Below, piece after piece: positions 34,435 through 46,712 of a stretch of 64,000 nt of DNA; the first letter of the stretch is position 1; every line of letters begins with the position of its first letter. The notes under the pieces are model-generated. The model searched no databases. It was not told the origin of the DNA and worked only from the letters and a program-made list of their open reading frames with translations. The translations under genes were made by a program, and so were the position numbers. Origin of the DNA: Icerya purchasi (taxonomy: Eukaryota; Arthropoda; Insecta; Hemiptera; Monophlebidae); assembly GCA_039619475.1 (NCBI GenBank), contig CM077115.1:495215352-495279351 (forward strand). Reading direction: 5' to 3'.

Positions 34435-34949
34435 TGTTTAGAGTAGATTTGCACTATTTTAATCACTATTTATTTTAATTTATTTTTAATATTTTTTAAA
34501 CGCCGCGTCCGCTTAACGATTTCGATTTTAATATTATTTTCTCGCCAGAGACACGTTTTTTGGTTATTTAGATCTAGCCACCATTTTTGTTTACCGCGGC
34601 ACTACGCAAAAAAGGACTAAATATGGCCGCTCGTCAACCGTTCGCGATCGAGTCCTTTTTTACCTGGGTTGTTGTTGACCAGCGTTACTGGTAGTAAGTC
34701 CGTTTTTTGTTGTCGTTTCTTTTCCACGTGTTTCGTTTGTTTTTTCCCGTTGTCACCCTCGTTGTGCATCCCGTATTTTAATGTTTTTAAATCCGAATTT
34801 CGTAACCATTTTGTTGAAATAGTCCTTTTCAGGACCACGTATTTGTTTTCGTAAAAGTCCGCTTAGACTTACGTAGTTTTCGAGTGTTTTTTTTGAAAAA
34901 TATAATTTTTACATCCGGAACTTTAGTATTTCGAAATTAACCGTAAACA
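34435..34949 (+). repeat. 3' LTR of BEL/Pao element
   Basis: Identical by eye to the 5' LTR. Followed at once by the atatt duplication. Confidence 0.95.
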
Positions 34950-37229
34950 ATATTTTTGTTTATCAATTTCAGGTACGAGAAACCTATAGTAGAGACTGAA
35001 AGGAAAAATAAACTAGGAAGGTAAGAAAAACGATGGAAGAGTTTTGGGTAAGAATAAATATAGAGGAGGGAACTTGGTACGACGATTAAAAGAGAAATTT
35101 TATTTGTAGGAGTAAAACGACAATTACAAAAAAGCTGATGTATACGATTGGATAAGGTTAGAAAAATAGTTAGGAAGACGTTTAATTAGAAAGCGATAGC
35201 AGACAGAGGAAGAACATTGGACTATGCACGGATAGCGGGGGAAGGAAAAGATATTAAGACGCCAAGGCAAAGATGCAGACAGGAATTTTGAATTCTGTTC
35301 AGCTTTGAAAGAAGAGACTCAGATGCGTTCCCGTACTCGCTATAAGAAAAACTTGGACACGTTATTAATTTCCAGTTACTCGCGTAAATATTTTACAAGC
35401 TTATAAATCGTATTAAATTATTGTTTTCTTGATCTGGACTGGCATCGAACCATTTGACCACAGATTGATCGAAAACTTCTTCTCATATTATTTTTAATTA
35501 CTATTTAATTTTGGTTTTTTCGGTAAGAAACTCAGTATACTTTTTTTTTAAATATTAAACATAACCAACATAAGGACCAATCCTGTTGCACAGTATTCGT
35601 AGGTAAGACAAAACAACGTTAGTGGTATACAAAAATAGTTTTCAAATTATACACATCAGCGGATGTTTTCTATTTCCGTGTATAAAATGTAAATAACAAA
35701 CGCGCCGCCCAACATTTTTTGAAAACGATTTCAGATGCAAAATCTATAATAACGATAACAGAAAGATCAAATCGAAATTGGTGTATTTACAATATTTCAC
35801 TGCCGCCTATAAAATTTCAGCAGTTAGATTAGCTATATTCTAACTTTTGCGAATTCAAACTCAGGTAAGACGTGTTTTGAAGACGAAAGACGTATCTGTT
35901 TTCGGTCTTAAATTGGACATCTGACGACTAAAGAAAGCGACTATTTTAAGACATCTTTTTGAAGACGTCTATAGACTACTTCTTCAAAATCGGTCCGGTA
36001 GACTGTGGCGTCATCAGATGATTACTTTTACAAGTTACACGTCATTTTTATATTTTGTTTGTTTTTTCCAGTTAAGAGTAATATCATTTTTCTTGACACT
36101 TTTTTCTTATCGCATCGACAATGGTATTCCTTATTTGTAATTAAGCTTTACTTATTAGTTTAGAATTAAAATTTATTTTGTTAATTAAAATTATTTAGAA
36201 AGCTATTTACGATTAAAAATTGGCAATTCAGTCTTCAAAAATTAATACGCTTTTGTTTAATAATTTTTCATAATATGTATAAAGAAATTACGAATTATAC
36301 TATTATTCAAATTGCGAGAGACCTTTTTGAAATAAATGTTAACGATTTAATATTCAGCGTGTACAAAAAATTAAAAAAAAAGCAAAAATAAAATTTGGCG
36401 ATAAAGAAATTGCACGCAGATTACGTGAATTACAAAAATAAGAAGTTGTTTAATGTTGTGGTCAACATTACACATTTATTATTCCGATAATCTCATACTG
36501 ACTTCTACGCTGATGTGCGCTTAAATTTTAGGGTGAACTGTGTATTATTTTTTCAAACATCGATAAAAATGTATACCTATTAAATTTTGTTTTTTTGTTC
36601 ATTGCGACATTAACTTTTTTTCTTTCTATTATATAAAACTATCTTGAAAGTTCCACCCATTAAGTTTGCATTTTGGACATAAATGTCACTTTATGTATTA
36701 AAAACTGCTTTAACCTATTTTAATAAACTAATTTATAGAATCATGTTTTTTTGTTTTTTTTTTATTATTATTATTCCTATTTAATTGAACAACGTTCAGA
36801 CAATTGCGTTTTTATTCTAACATCTGTGCTTTACATTTAATTATGATTTCGTTTTCTATTCACAAACAATAAGGGCAATGGTTTTTTATTGCTTATAAAA
36901 AATATGATGTAAACGTATACGCGTACAAACAAAAGCCTCTCTGATTCTCATATAACTTTTTGTGACTTGCGAAGACTGTTTCATCAATACCATTTTAATG
37001 TGAGGTTAAAGAAATTCTCAATGAACTTTATAATAATTACATACGAATAATAGACTAAAAAATGTAATTAAGGTTTAATCCGGGCGAATTAGTTAATTTG
37101 CACATTTCAATGCGTGTTAAATAATAAAGTATTTTAAAAAGACTGCAGCAGTTTTTGAAAGTTAAGAATGATCGAATTAATCATCAAATCACATCATACA
37201 CACATACATATACATATATAAATATATAA

Positions 37230-37470
37230 GTAAGTTCCGTAGCCTTGAAGTTAAGCTTTCCATAATGGTACTAAGCTCAACGGAACTAATGAGAGTAGGG
37301 GGCCAGTTCCTTTCTACTTGGGATCCGCCTTTTCTTTCTCAGATTTCTTTGGTATAACCAATTCAATTTCAAGTCAGATATAAACCTGGGAGCGACTTGA
37401 ATCCGGAACAAGTCAAGTCTCAAGCCCGTGACCACTGACTTGATAGCCAAACACCCCAACCACTTATACA
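37230..37470 (-). mobile_element. tRNA-derived SINE, copy 2
   Basis: Same body as 8846-9096: shared blocks include caacggaactaatgagagta and ccagttcctttctacttggg on the plus strand, plus a degenerate tRNA head (minus: gtggttggggtgtttggct, then a worn B box gggcttgagac). It is more diverged in the head than copy 1. A short (ata)-rich tail precedes it. Confidence 0.75.
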
Positions 37471-39099
37471 CGTATATATTATTAACCATATTGGTCTTAA
37501 TCGTAACAGGTTTATCAGTTTTAGCTAGTCAAGTATAAAATGTACATGGATTTTTTTACTTGGAAAAATACAATAAAATATAACGCTACAAGCCTTCATT
37601 TATACACTAGAATAAATGCATTAAGGTAAAATAGTTAAAAATAATTTCACGCGAACATTTAATTAATAAACCTGAAGCATAGAATAGAATTATAATGGGA
37701 ATATTTATCAATTTTTTTGATTTTCAAGTAAGATTAAATCATGCAATATATACTTTACTGTAAAGTTATTTTTATATTCATTGTGCCCGTTTCGGTGAAA
37801 TATAACCATAGTGGCCACTCAAATGTAATTATGAAATTCCCGGTTTATTCCCGGTCAAATCCTCCTGTTTTCGTAGTTACTAGAATTGTACGGGTGCTTA
37901 CACGAACGTTTTTCCATTTGTATAATAACAAATCCAACAAACTAAAGTGAAAGCAAATAAAATATCAACAGAAATGAAAAAACTGCAAATTAAATTTTTT
38001 CAGTTTTTTGGATTTTTTTTATTCACATTTTAAATATTTTGGCGTTAACCACTAATTAACTAAAACAATACGTGCAAACTTTGTTATTACAAAAGTTAAT
38101 AATAAAGTTTGTAGCAGGTTGATTTACTTCGTCCCTATTTAAATAGTTCTGACTTATAAAATTTATTTGACATCTAATATTTACATTTGTAATCATACGC
38201 GTTGACTTCAAGGGGTTTAGCTCAAGTCCCTCCAAAAGTTTCACTCTGAGAGTTCAACCCTTCCAATATATTTAAATGCAAAGTAAAAAATTAAACTATA
38301 AAATGTACTGGCAATAAATATAAATATTACTCGACATGAAAATATACATGTAGAAAAAGTTTTTTAATCGAAAAATTAGAGGCAAATTGGAAAAGAAGAA
38401 TGGATTTTTTTTACTACAGATAATGTTTGACCGCTGCAGCATGTTTTGAAAAAGAACTTCATATTTCATTTATTATTGAGGAAAGTACATTAAAACAAGG
38501 AATTCATTTTTCGTTTCAAATAATTATTGTTTTTATTAAAATTATCGTTTGGCTATTTTTAATTTTTTTCCCTGGCTTATTCAATTCTCAGCATGCAAAA
38601 TTCCCGGCTTATCCCCCGACTTCCGGATTTTCTCAGTTGGGTGGCCGCTCTGTATAATAAATAAAACTAGTAAATAAGATCCCCCCCCCCTCTTACGTTT
38701 ATTTATGTTCAAACATAAACAATTTTATTATAGAAACCGCTTAATATTTCGTACTGTTCTACATTACTAAACTGATGGGATGGATTCTATTTGTAAATAA
38801 TAAGCATTTTTCCAAATTGTTTATTGTTTATCATTTCGGTATAATAGATGTATTTATTTTTACAGATAGAACAAAAAAATGATTATGTTTATGTATTTTC
38901 AGAGAAGTCGTACTTACGGGTGGTATACTTGTGATTTCAGCTTTTTAAATTTTATTAATTTAAAGTAAATCATTTATATTTAAGTATGCCTTCTAAACAT
39001 GTCAGCAAAAATACCTAAAAAAGGGTATCGCCCCCCCCCCCCTCTTCGCGGGTATTTTAGTCGGTATTTTTAGGAGTTTTTTTTTTTTTTTACGTATCA

Positions 39100-40180
39100 T
39101 ATAGAGCAAAGTACTAGAGACATGACAAGAAATTATAAAATTACGAAGATTTTAGAAATTGAAATAATCGATTGAGCACAGTTTCTTCATCGCACAACAA
39201 ATCCTTTAAATTGGATGGTATTCCACATTGTTTCCGATACTAGTCGAAGGCTGGTCATATAATCGGTAGATGTTTGACGGTTAACTGACAATCACATGTC
39301 TGGCACTGGGGCGCAGGTTTTTTTATTTGATAGATATGTGTGTGTAAGGCTAGTGTGCCCAAAGTCTGCATAACGTTACCTCCTATTTTTTGTTTTCTTG
39401 GCTTGAGGAAAGCTACGGGGTTTCATGAACGATTTTATGGAGCGTAATTTATTTTTTGTAGGTAAATTTTGCCAATTGTTGTTCCAGGTGTTATTAAACT
39501 GACGTTTATAAGCTGATGCTTAAAGTCGGTAAAAGGTACCGTTACGTTTGAAGTTGACGCACGTTCACTAATCGTTTTAACGGAGTTTTCCGCATTTTCA
39601 AAGCTCTGTATGCCGCATTGGGCTCGGTTGCACCATGGTGGCATAGGAGATATGGGGTCCAGGATCAGTACTGGAATTTGGATGTTTAATTAATGTAGAA
39701 TGGACATAACGTGATCGATTGTTGTTCCGTACTGGTTCTCGGTGGTACCATCCGAAGAGTTCGGCTTTGTGCTCCTTACGATGCTGAAAGCCAGCACGAT
39801 TAGATAAGTTCGTCGCATATTTAATGGCCACTTCGCTGAATCGCATAGTAGACTCGGTGGTATCGGGGAGGTTCGGAAAGCTCCAGTTGCTAACTCAAAG
39901 CGGTATGATAGATGGTATCCAAACATTTTAAGGTCGATATACCAGCGCGGAAGCATAGGCTGGTGCACTATAATCGATTTTGGACCTTACGAGGGTGCGA
40001 TACAGCATTAATAGATTATGTCTACTTGCGCAATTAGTTGTATGCGATAGCTTCCGCAGTAGGTTTAGTTTTTTACCACAGGTCATTCCTAAATATTTCA
40101 CTTTGTTTGCGGATGCTATACGGTTTTGTTATTAACAGTTAGGCTACTATGCGATCGCACTTTAGGAAAAGTTTAAAATA
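39100..40180 (-). mobile_element. LINE RT thumb to C-terminus, decayed
   Basis: Reading down the minus strand: CGKKLNLLRKLSHTTNCASR (about 40080-40020), YRTLVRSKIDYSAPAYASAL (about 39995-39940), a GAFRTSP block then WPLNMRRTYL (about 39880-39800), a region with IGKIYLQK (about 39465), and a zinc-tail relic near 39350-39290. This is the C-terminal half of an R1/I/Jockey-type ORF2. Frames alternate and stops are common. The minus-strand frames at 39435-39968 are its pieces. Confidence 0.6.
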
Positions 40181-42248
40181 TAGTTTTTGATTAAAATTTT
40201 GAATCAGTTGGTTTTAGTTTTCTGATTTTTGTCGAAATAATTTTAGGTTCAGCGGTTTCGGATGAAATACGAACAGAACTTAAATAGTACAAGTTATAAT
40301 CCCGTGGATGTCCGCAGAGGGGGGCCAGCAAGTTTCGTTGAAACCGCAACTGTTTAATTCGTGTATGTAAATTAATAAAAATGAATAATAAAAACAAATT
40401 GTAAAATTTTCAAAAAGAAAAATAAGAAGATCAATTAAATTCACACATAATCTAAAATCATACACACACTCACACGATTATTCGGATCAGATATTTAGCA
40501 TGGAACTTTAAATTTAAACATTTGTCTTACAAAGCTGTGTGTCATCCTTATCGAAAGCATGTCAGATCGATCTCCAGTATTCCTTAATTTTCTCACATTT
40601 TCGTTGTACTCATTTAGCGATTCTGAACTTAAAAATTTGTGTAGTTCTAGCCGATTTTAAACACAAGTGTCTATTTTACGATAATTAGACTTGATGGTAC
40701 TTTGAAATTATTCTAAGAAAACGCGGCAGATGGTACATGCCTATACAGAATTTCTTACAATCAACCTAAACAGCTGAGTCTTCTACATATCCTTACAACG
40801 TTCTTCTACTTAAATTCAATTAACATAACAAGTACTAGTCCATTCGAGAAATGTACAAAAATCGATTAAAATATAAGATATAATTTTTTTGATAGGCGAC
40901 TTATTCCGCACTACTGTCAAATTATAAATTCGTTGCCTATTATCGTATTATGTAAAGTTTTTTTTCGAAACTGTTAATACAAAATGCGATCTTATCAGAA
41001 CATCTTGACTAAACAACGGAAAAATCTGATGAACTTACCGAACTACCGTGTCACATTTACTCGGATCGAAGTTTATATGACGTAACATTCACTTGAATGT
41101 GAAAAAGGAAAATACGGATTATTATTATTATAAAGGAACAAAGAAAGAAATACGACAAAACAAATTTCGACTTCAAAGCGTCTTAATAAAACCGACACAA
41201 ACGCATTGTAAAATGTAACATGCAAAATAGCAAACGGTTAAATAATCGCATAAACGTAATACACTGCATGTAATGACTGTTAGGAATAATGTTACATCAG
41301 TTTATTATCTCTTATCGCATACTTCGGAGAAAGTGTATGTCTGCATATAGTAGTAATATATAACCGTCTCCATGTTACGATTCAATATTATAGTAATATT
41401 GAATAGCGGACTGAAAAAAAATTATGTTTCTCAATCGCGCAAAACAATGGAAACAATTCCAGTGTAAAAAAACAACAAAAAAAAACAACCGATGTGCTTG
41501 CAATTTTGTTATAACAAATTTGAGTAAGAGTTAAATTTATAGAGGCGAGCTATATCATTTTAACACGACACGAAACGTTTCGTTATTGCAAACACCGTTA
41601 CTCTAAATATAGTAATTAAAAATCGAGACATTTACCATGACGGTATAGTAGTAATAACCACTTTCTGTTCAAAATACGAACATTAAGAACCATTTTACAA
41701 ACATGACGATGATAAATTGACGATTGTAATTATATTCATCTGACGTGAAACAGAAAAACACACAATGTCAACGGATTTTCTTTTTTTTTTTTTTTTTTTC
41801 GTGTTTTACTAACACAAAATAAAAATGCAAAGTTATTCAATATTTTCATGTCATTTTTATGCCAACTATAACGATATAGCTGGTGTACGTGACGACCGTT
41901 TATTGCAAAATAAGAATTCTATTTTCAATCACGTCGTTTCCAAACATATACACGTGTAAACGAATACGAATTCTTGTCGAATTACAATTTATCACGATCA
42001 TCTGTTGCAGTGCAACAACACTTTGAATACTGTCTCTTCTTACATTTTACAACAAAATACATTCTCTATTGTGTGCCTAACCATAACAGGTTATAGTGTA
42101 GTGAGTAAATAAAATAAAAAACACACACAAATACAATTCAGTTCAAAAACTTTAAACCAAAGTTATTTTTTAGCATTATCTTTTTTTTATTCAAACGGTG
42201 TTACCACATGAAAAATTGATTACTTTTTACTTCTCATTTAAATATGAA

Positions 42249-42264
42249 TATATAAATATATATA

Positions 42265-42320
<56 letters not shown>

Positions 42321-42350
42321 CACATGTGTATACATATATATATATATAGA
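42249..42350. repeat. (TA)n/(TG) microsatellite
   Basis: An interrupted TA tract with TGTG and ACACATGTGT inserts. ORFs across it (YIYIYI) are artefacts. Confidence 0.9.
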
Positions 42351-42562
42351 GCTCCTGCTCGACATATATGAGAAAACCTCACGCATACCCTTTACACCGA
42401 GTAGTGTTGCGGAAACAATTTTCCACATTCGTAACTATATATGTATATAATAGGGGACTAGGAATTCAATTTGGGTTCATTTTATAATTCAATTTTCTTT
42501 AGGCAGGCTTGATCGGCTTCTAGGCTGCAAAGAAATACGCGTTGAAACTAAAATTCTATTAC

Positions 42563-42797
42563 CTACGATATGTTGATTCGGATCGTCCAGCAAATCGTCC
42601 AACAGCATCTTCTTCTCTTGGGCTATGTTTCCGTCCTCGTTCACGTTGTTTCCTTCGTTCGAATCCATCACCGATCCGTCTTTGTTTTCACTTTCGTTCA
42701 GTGACGTCATAATTTGCTTGAACAAGGTTGGATAATCGCTGGTGAGTAAAAAAAACAGGATGACCAGCAGAACGATTCGTAACAAATTGTTTTCCAT
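42563..42797 (-). CDS. secreted cysteine protein, exon 1 (signal segment)
   Basis: ATG at 42797 has A at -3 and G at +4, with an in-frame TAG six bases upstream, so it is the first start of this frame. There are 78 codons plus one base before a strong donor (GTAG|gtaata). The N-terminus MENNLLRIVLLVILFFLLTS is a signal peptide or membrane anchor. It is followed by an Asn/Asp/Glu-rich linker (residues 30-62) and MLLDDLLDDPNQHIV. The leftover G joins the two leading bases of the exon at 16570 to make Glu. Reading on past the donor gives 24 extra codons to a stop, which I regard as intron. With exons 2 and 3 the product is ~181 residues with four cysteines, in size and pattern like insect DM4/DM12 secreted proteins. 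Its function is unknown. Confidence 0.75.
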
Positions 42798-43009
42798 ATT
42801 CTAGAATAATTCGGGCGTACTCGACAGAGTTAAAAATGTAATATCGCTGCAAAATTTATGCTCGGCGTGAATACTTTAAAACGCACATCTAATTTTTAAG
42901 CCTATGTGCTTTAATTCGAAACAGCATGATATATCTATCTATAAGAAGTAAAAAAACAATAAAAACAATGAAACACACCGAACAACATCACCACACAACA
43001 TGGCCAGCT

Positions 43010-43200
43010 TGGCGCGAAAAATAACCTACTCGTCCGGCGTTGTCAGACGTGATAGGAACGATCGATAGCGGCCGTAGCGAGCCGAACGCGACCGAACGTA
43101 AGCGAACGGCGCCGAAGCGGAGCGTCGCGATGAGCCGAATCACCGTTCGGCGAATAACCAGCGCACTGCGGCGAATCGTTCGATGTATGGAAAAACACGT
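43010..43200 (-). promoter_or_regulatory. GC/CpG-rich putative promoter
   Basis: A block far richer in CG than the rest of the window, with repeated cgaacg and gccgaa motifs (for example gagccgaacgcgaccgaacg), 210-400 bases upstream of the exon 1 start codon. No TATA box is obvious. The position and composition suggest a promoter and 5' UTR for the minus-strand gene; it could also act toward the plus strand. Confidence 0.4.
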
Positions 43201-44082
43201 TCCCTCTTAATAACTCTCGAACGGTATCGCAACTTTTTTAGATAAAATACAATTAAAGTCGCACGTGCGCGCCGTCGATATGTTGTTAATATTTCCGCTC
43301 GGATTAGCGTTATGATAATTATTTTTTCAGTTTATTAACAAGGTTTTTTCCTATTAATGAAACTTACACGAAAGGCCACGCTCAGTTGTGCCAAAAAAGC
43401 TGAAGATATCAAAAAACGAAATTAAAAAAAAATAAAGTAGAAAAAGCAAATGTTTCAAAGTCTTACAGATTGAGAATATCTTATCGCGATATTGTTTAGC
43501 AATGTGGGGCTGAAATATACATATGTAAGTCTATAATACGATAACGTGGATGTATCTCAAGCGTGATTTGTTGCATTTTCGATCTGCTCGTCTAGAATAC
43601 AGTGATGTGAAATACATATAGCTCGGGGTAATTCTAGTAATAAGGTGCACTCTAAAAAATTCCGAAATAAATATATTGTTACAGGTGGTCGATTGTACAC
43701 GAACGCTTTTCAAAGTAAATCGTGGTGTAGTGGATTAGGGAGTTTCGTTCATTTCGCTGCCGAACACTGACACATCCAAAAATCTTCTGGGTTAATGTCT
43801 ATAGTTGACGATCTTCACCGAAAAAGAGAAGTAAGTGCCCAAAAACAAAGTTTAATTATAGCTTGAAAGATTTTTCAGGCAAGGCACGTGAAGTGATTTC
43901 CTTCGCGCATAACTACATACGGAATTTATACTAATTGGCCGATTTTGTTGGATCAGTATAAATTCTGAAGCTTATCGGGTAGAAGAAAAAGAACCGAAAA
44001 AGAACCCGAAAAGGAACCCGAAAAAGAAACTGAAAAAGAGAGTATGATAAATTAATTTCTCAAAAACGATAATTTTTTTTAA
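43201..44082. other. upstream flank; 12-bp minisatellite
   Basis: No gene is seen. At 43979-44042 a 12-base unit (gaaccgaaaaag) is repeated about five times with variants; read on the plus strand it gives TEKEPEKEPEKETEKE, but no longer frame surrounds it. Confidence 0.5.
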
Positions 44083-44456
44083 TCTATATAAATAAAAATA
44101 AATTGTTCTTGTTGTTAAGCGTAAAATTCGAGAACGTGTGTGAACCGATTTCGATAATTTTTGTTTTTAAAATACTCGCCATCATCCCTGCGGCGGTCAA
44201 AAAATGGCTGCAATATGCAAAAAAGTTTGTTTAATCCCCCCCCCCATACATGAACACACATAGCTGACGTGCACACGAATAAGTACGTTTTTTTCCTAAT
44301 ATTTATGTTTATGCATTTCCAGTAACTTTTCATCAATTCACAAATCATAAGTTCCTAATGCAAAAATAAAGTTGTTATTTAAAAAAGCACATTTGCCGTT
44401 TTATTTCCTTTGCTTTTCCACAGATTACCCTCATAGCAAGGCGTGCCGCCGGCTAG
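44083..44456 (+). mobile_element. non-autonomous Helitron-like element
   Basis: Starts TC (tctatataaataaaaataaa) after A and ends CTAG before T. A short GC hairpin ggcg-tgc-cgcc (44440-44450) lies just ahead of the CTAG end. The inner sequence cgagaacgtgtgtgaaccga (about 44129-44148) is of a type common in dispersed insect repeats. A-T insertion, TC start, 3' hairpin and CTRR end are the Helitron criteria. No Rep/helicase is encoded. Confidence 0.5.
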
Positions 44457-45469
44457 TTTCAGATAAAACTGGTATAATAAATCGTGGGGTGTCTTTAAGC
44501 CAAAAAGTATCAATTTAGTTGAGTTTCGCAATCATAAATTTCAGCAAAAGTTAAATCGTTTAATTAATAAATTTCAATAAGAATTAAAGCCGCTTTAACG
44601 AAAGAAAATAAATAAATGTTTTATCCGGTAATAATAATAATAATTAAAGAATTATCGCGATGATCGTTTATTACGAAGCTATAATTTTTATGTTTTAATC
44701 AACTTACGCGGCATGGGACGACGCGTTATACCATTTTTGCGGTGAAACTACAAGTACTTTTTTTCCCCATTAATTAAATATCTGTTCAAAAACGTTGATC
44801 GTTTATCACGAGTAATGGTATTAACGTTGCCTTGCCCCCCACAGGGAGAATGTACTGAAACGCGTACATTTATTTTTCAGTATTAAGTAAAATATAGTGG
44901 TATGTCTTTTTTAGTTACCTTTTTTTAAGTGATTAGAACAACACGTTGACATTATTGTAGATAATCACACCCGTAAATTCAAACAAACGTTATAAATTAC
45001 TATTAGCTAGAGAAATAAAATAATGCACAAGCGTATATCGAGTAGTAAAACATGTGAAATTTTTCTTCAAAAGTATATTTACAACTGTTTCGATAGTAAT
45101 TATGAATTATTATTGTCGCTTCGGATATTTTAAATATAGCTATAGTTTTCGTTTTTGTTTTTTTTTTCAATAAAATAAGCAGTTTTTAAAAGCTGAAAAA
45201 TTAAAAGTTCAAGGTTGATTTTTTCCTACCTGTTTTTTTTTTTTTTTTTATATACCTTTCTTGCTCCAGACAGAAATAAAGATATCCAGCTTTTCACTTT
45301 TTTTGGAAATATTTTCCAAAATCGAGTAAGGCGTTTTTTTGAGTTTTTCTTAGTATTTTAAAAGTATTGATTTTTACTTTTTCATTTCTAATAAAATGGA
45401 GAATTATTATGAGATCGTTTAATCTCGAGAAATTTATAGATCATGCGAGTAGTATCGAGGAATAGACGA
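44457..45469. other. no gene seen
   Basis: AT-rich sequence with poly(T) runs. A possible minus-strand donor near 44707 (ccgc|gtaagt) has no convincing exon. Confidence 0.4.
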
Positions 45470-45840
45470 TGAAGAATAACCAAAAACGTGACATCGGTTT
45501 TAGCACATTCTCCTTCTTTCTTTACGTTTACGTTTTCGTTTTTTTTTGTTTTTTTTTGTTTTTTTTTGTCACATACTTTCTCCTAATTGTCCTCTTCATC
45601 CTGACGACCAAACCGTCTGCGATCCTGACCATATCTTCTTTGAATGTCCGTCCCTCTTGAAGGATCGCGCCGTTCTATACTCCGATCTATTGTCACTTAA
45701 GCCCCACCCCCCCATCATTATTGCACTTTTTATACCTTATCATTCCGATCGATATCGCCATTGTTTCGATCCTTTATTCTATCAATATCCGACCGGGTCC
45801 GTATCTAATTAATTCTTTTCCATTGTATCGTTACTAGGCT
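45470..45840 (+). mobile_element. I-type LINE 3' end, short copy
   Basis: Open frame 45546-45812 contains HILSPNCPLHPDD, then VCDPDHIFFECPSL (about 45620-45657). This is the same C-terminal zinc block as in the copies at 17890 and 58190, preceded by a T-rich stretch where the coding sequence has collapsed. It is a fragment only. Confidence 0.55.
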
Positions 45841-46596
45841 AAGATCAGACGTGCCCAAAATAGAAAAAAAAGAGTGGCGAAAAATACATAAATACGCTTC
45901 ACATTCTAGGAAAGATGAGAAGGCAAATTCTCTAAGGTTTTCGAGAAGTACTTTGGTAATAGCGAAAATTAACGATCGACTAGAACGGGGCAAGGTAAAA
46001 ATCGTAAAAGCTAAGTAGCCTCGATGAGCTGGCGGAAGGTGTCGTTACACGATTTGATGCAATTTTTGTATGGCTATTTCAACAGAGACGAGGAATCAAG
46101 CGATGTCCATCACATCTATATTTCAGCAAAATGTTACTGATATCGCCACTGATCCGGCAGGGTAGCAGGATTACACGCGAACGGTATGTGTGTTGTAGAA
46201 GGAATAGGGGGACAAAAAACAAGAGGAGAAAGATTGTGATATCTATTTCCAGGAGGATGCGTTCCGTTTTAATAAAAAAATGAGCTTAAATTCACGCGAC
46301 CGCGTGGAGACGTAATCAGGGTAAAACTTTTGAATGACGTAGCCATTTTTGCGTGACGTACGCATTTTGCGGAGCTACACCCTGCCGTAAAGCATGTTGT
46401 GTCGAAAGAATTGCTGGTAATAAATCATAATAAATCGAAGAAAAAACCGTTTATACAATGTAGTCGTGCGTTATATTATCGTATTATTTTTTTTTTTCGG
46501 TGACAAATTTTTTGAATGATCCTATTCCCGTTCAATAGTCGGAAACGTCCAAAACTGAAATACTGCTAAATATCAGAAAAATCAGTACACACACAT

Positions 46597-46712
46597 ACAT
46601 ATATATATATATATTAATTACAACGTAATTCTTAGGCCGGCCCCATTAGAAAAAATGTCTTATTTTTATATAACGAAAGTTACATGTTAAATGAAAAAGT
46701 CATTCTTAAGTA
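46597..46712. mobile_element. (TA)n tract and MITE fragment
   Basis: aattacaacgtaattcttag at 46617, then gccccattagaaaaaatgtc, matches the left third of the MITE at 9535 and, like that copy, follows a (TA)n run. The right terminus is missing. Confidence 0.6.

Larger units (their letters stand above)
30018..34949 (+). mobile_element. BEL/Pao LTR retrotransposon, integrase-deleted
   Basis: A 4932-bp element bounded by 515-bp LTRs with TG...CA ends and flanked by the 5-bp duplication atatt (30013-30017 and 34950-34954). Contents in order: LTR, primer site, one long gag-protease-RT-RNase H frame, short relic, G-rich polypurine tract (34422-34431), LTR. Full BEL/Pao elements are larger because integrase and a C-terminal DUF5641-type region follow RNase H. 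Both are gone here; the sequence jumps from the pre-integrase linker to the last few codons of pol. It sits in intron 1 of the host gene, in opposite orientation to that gene. Confidence 0.9.
16571..42562 (-). other. intron 1 of the secreted-protein gene
   Basis: GT at 42562-42561 (gtaatag) and AG at 16572-16571. This 26-kb intron carries LINE remnants, the nested LINE pair, two MITEs, the BEL/Pao element and a SINE. Unique-looking stretches between them (16740-17880, 25910-27100, 27810-29990, 35350-37220, 37480-39090, 40190-42240) hold AT-rich non-coding sequence with (TA)n and homopolymer runs and no gene I can support. Confidence 0.7.
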
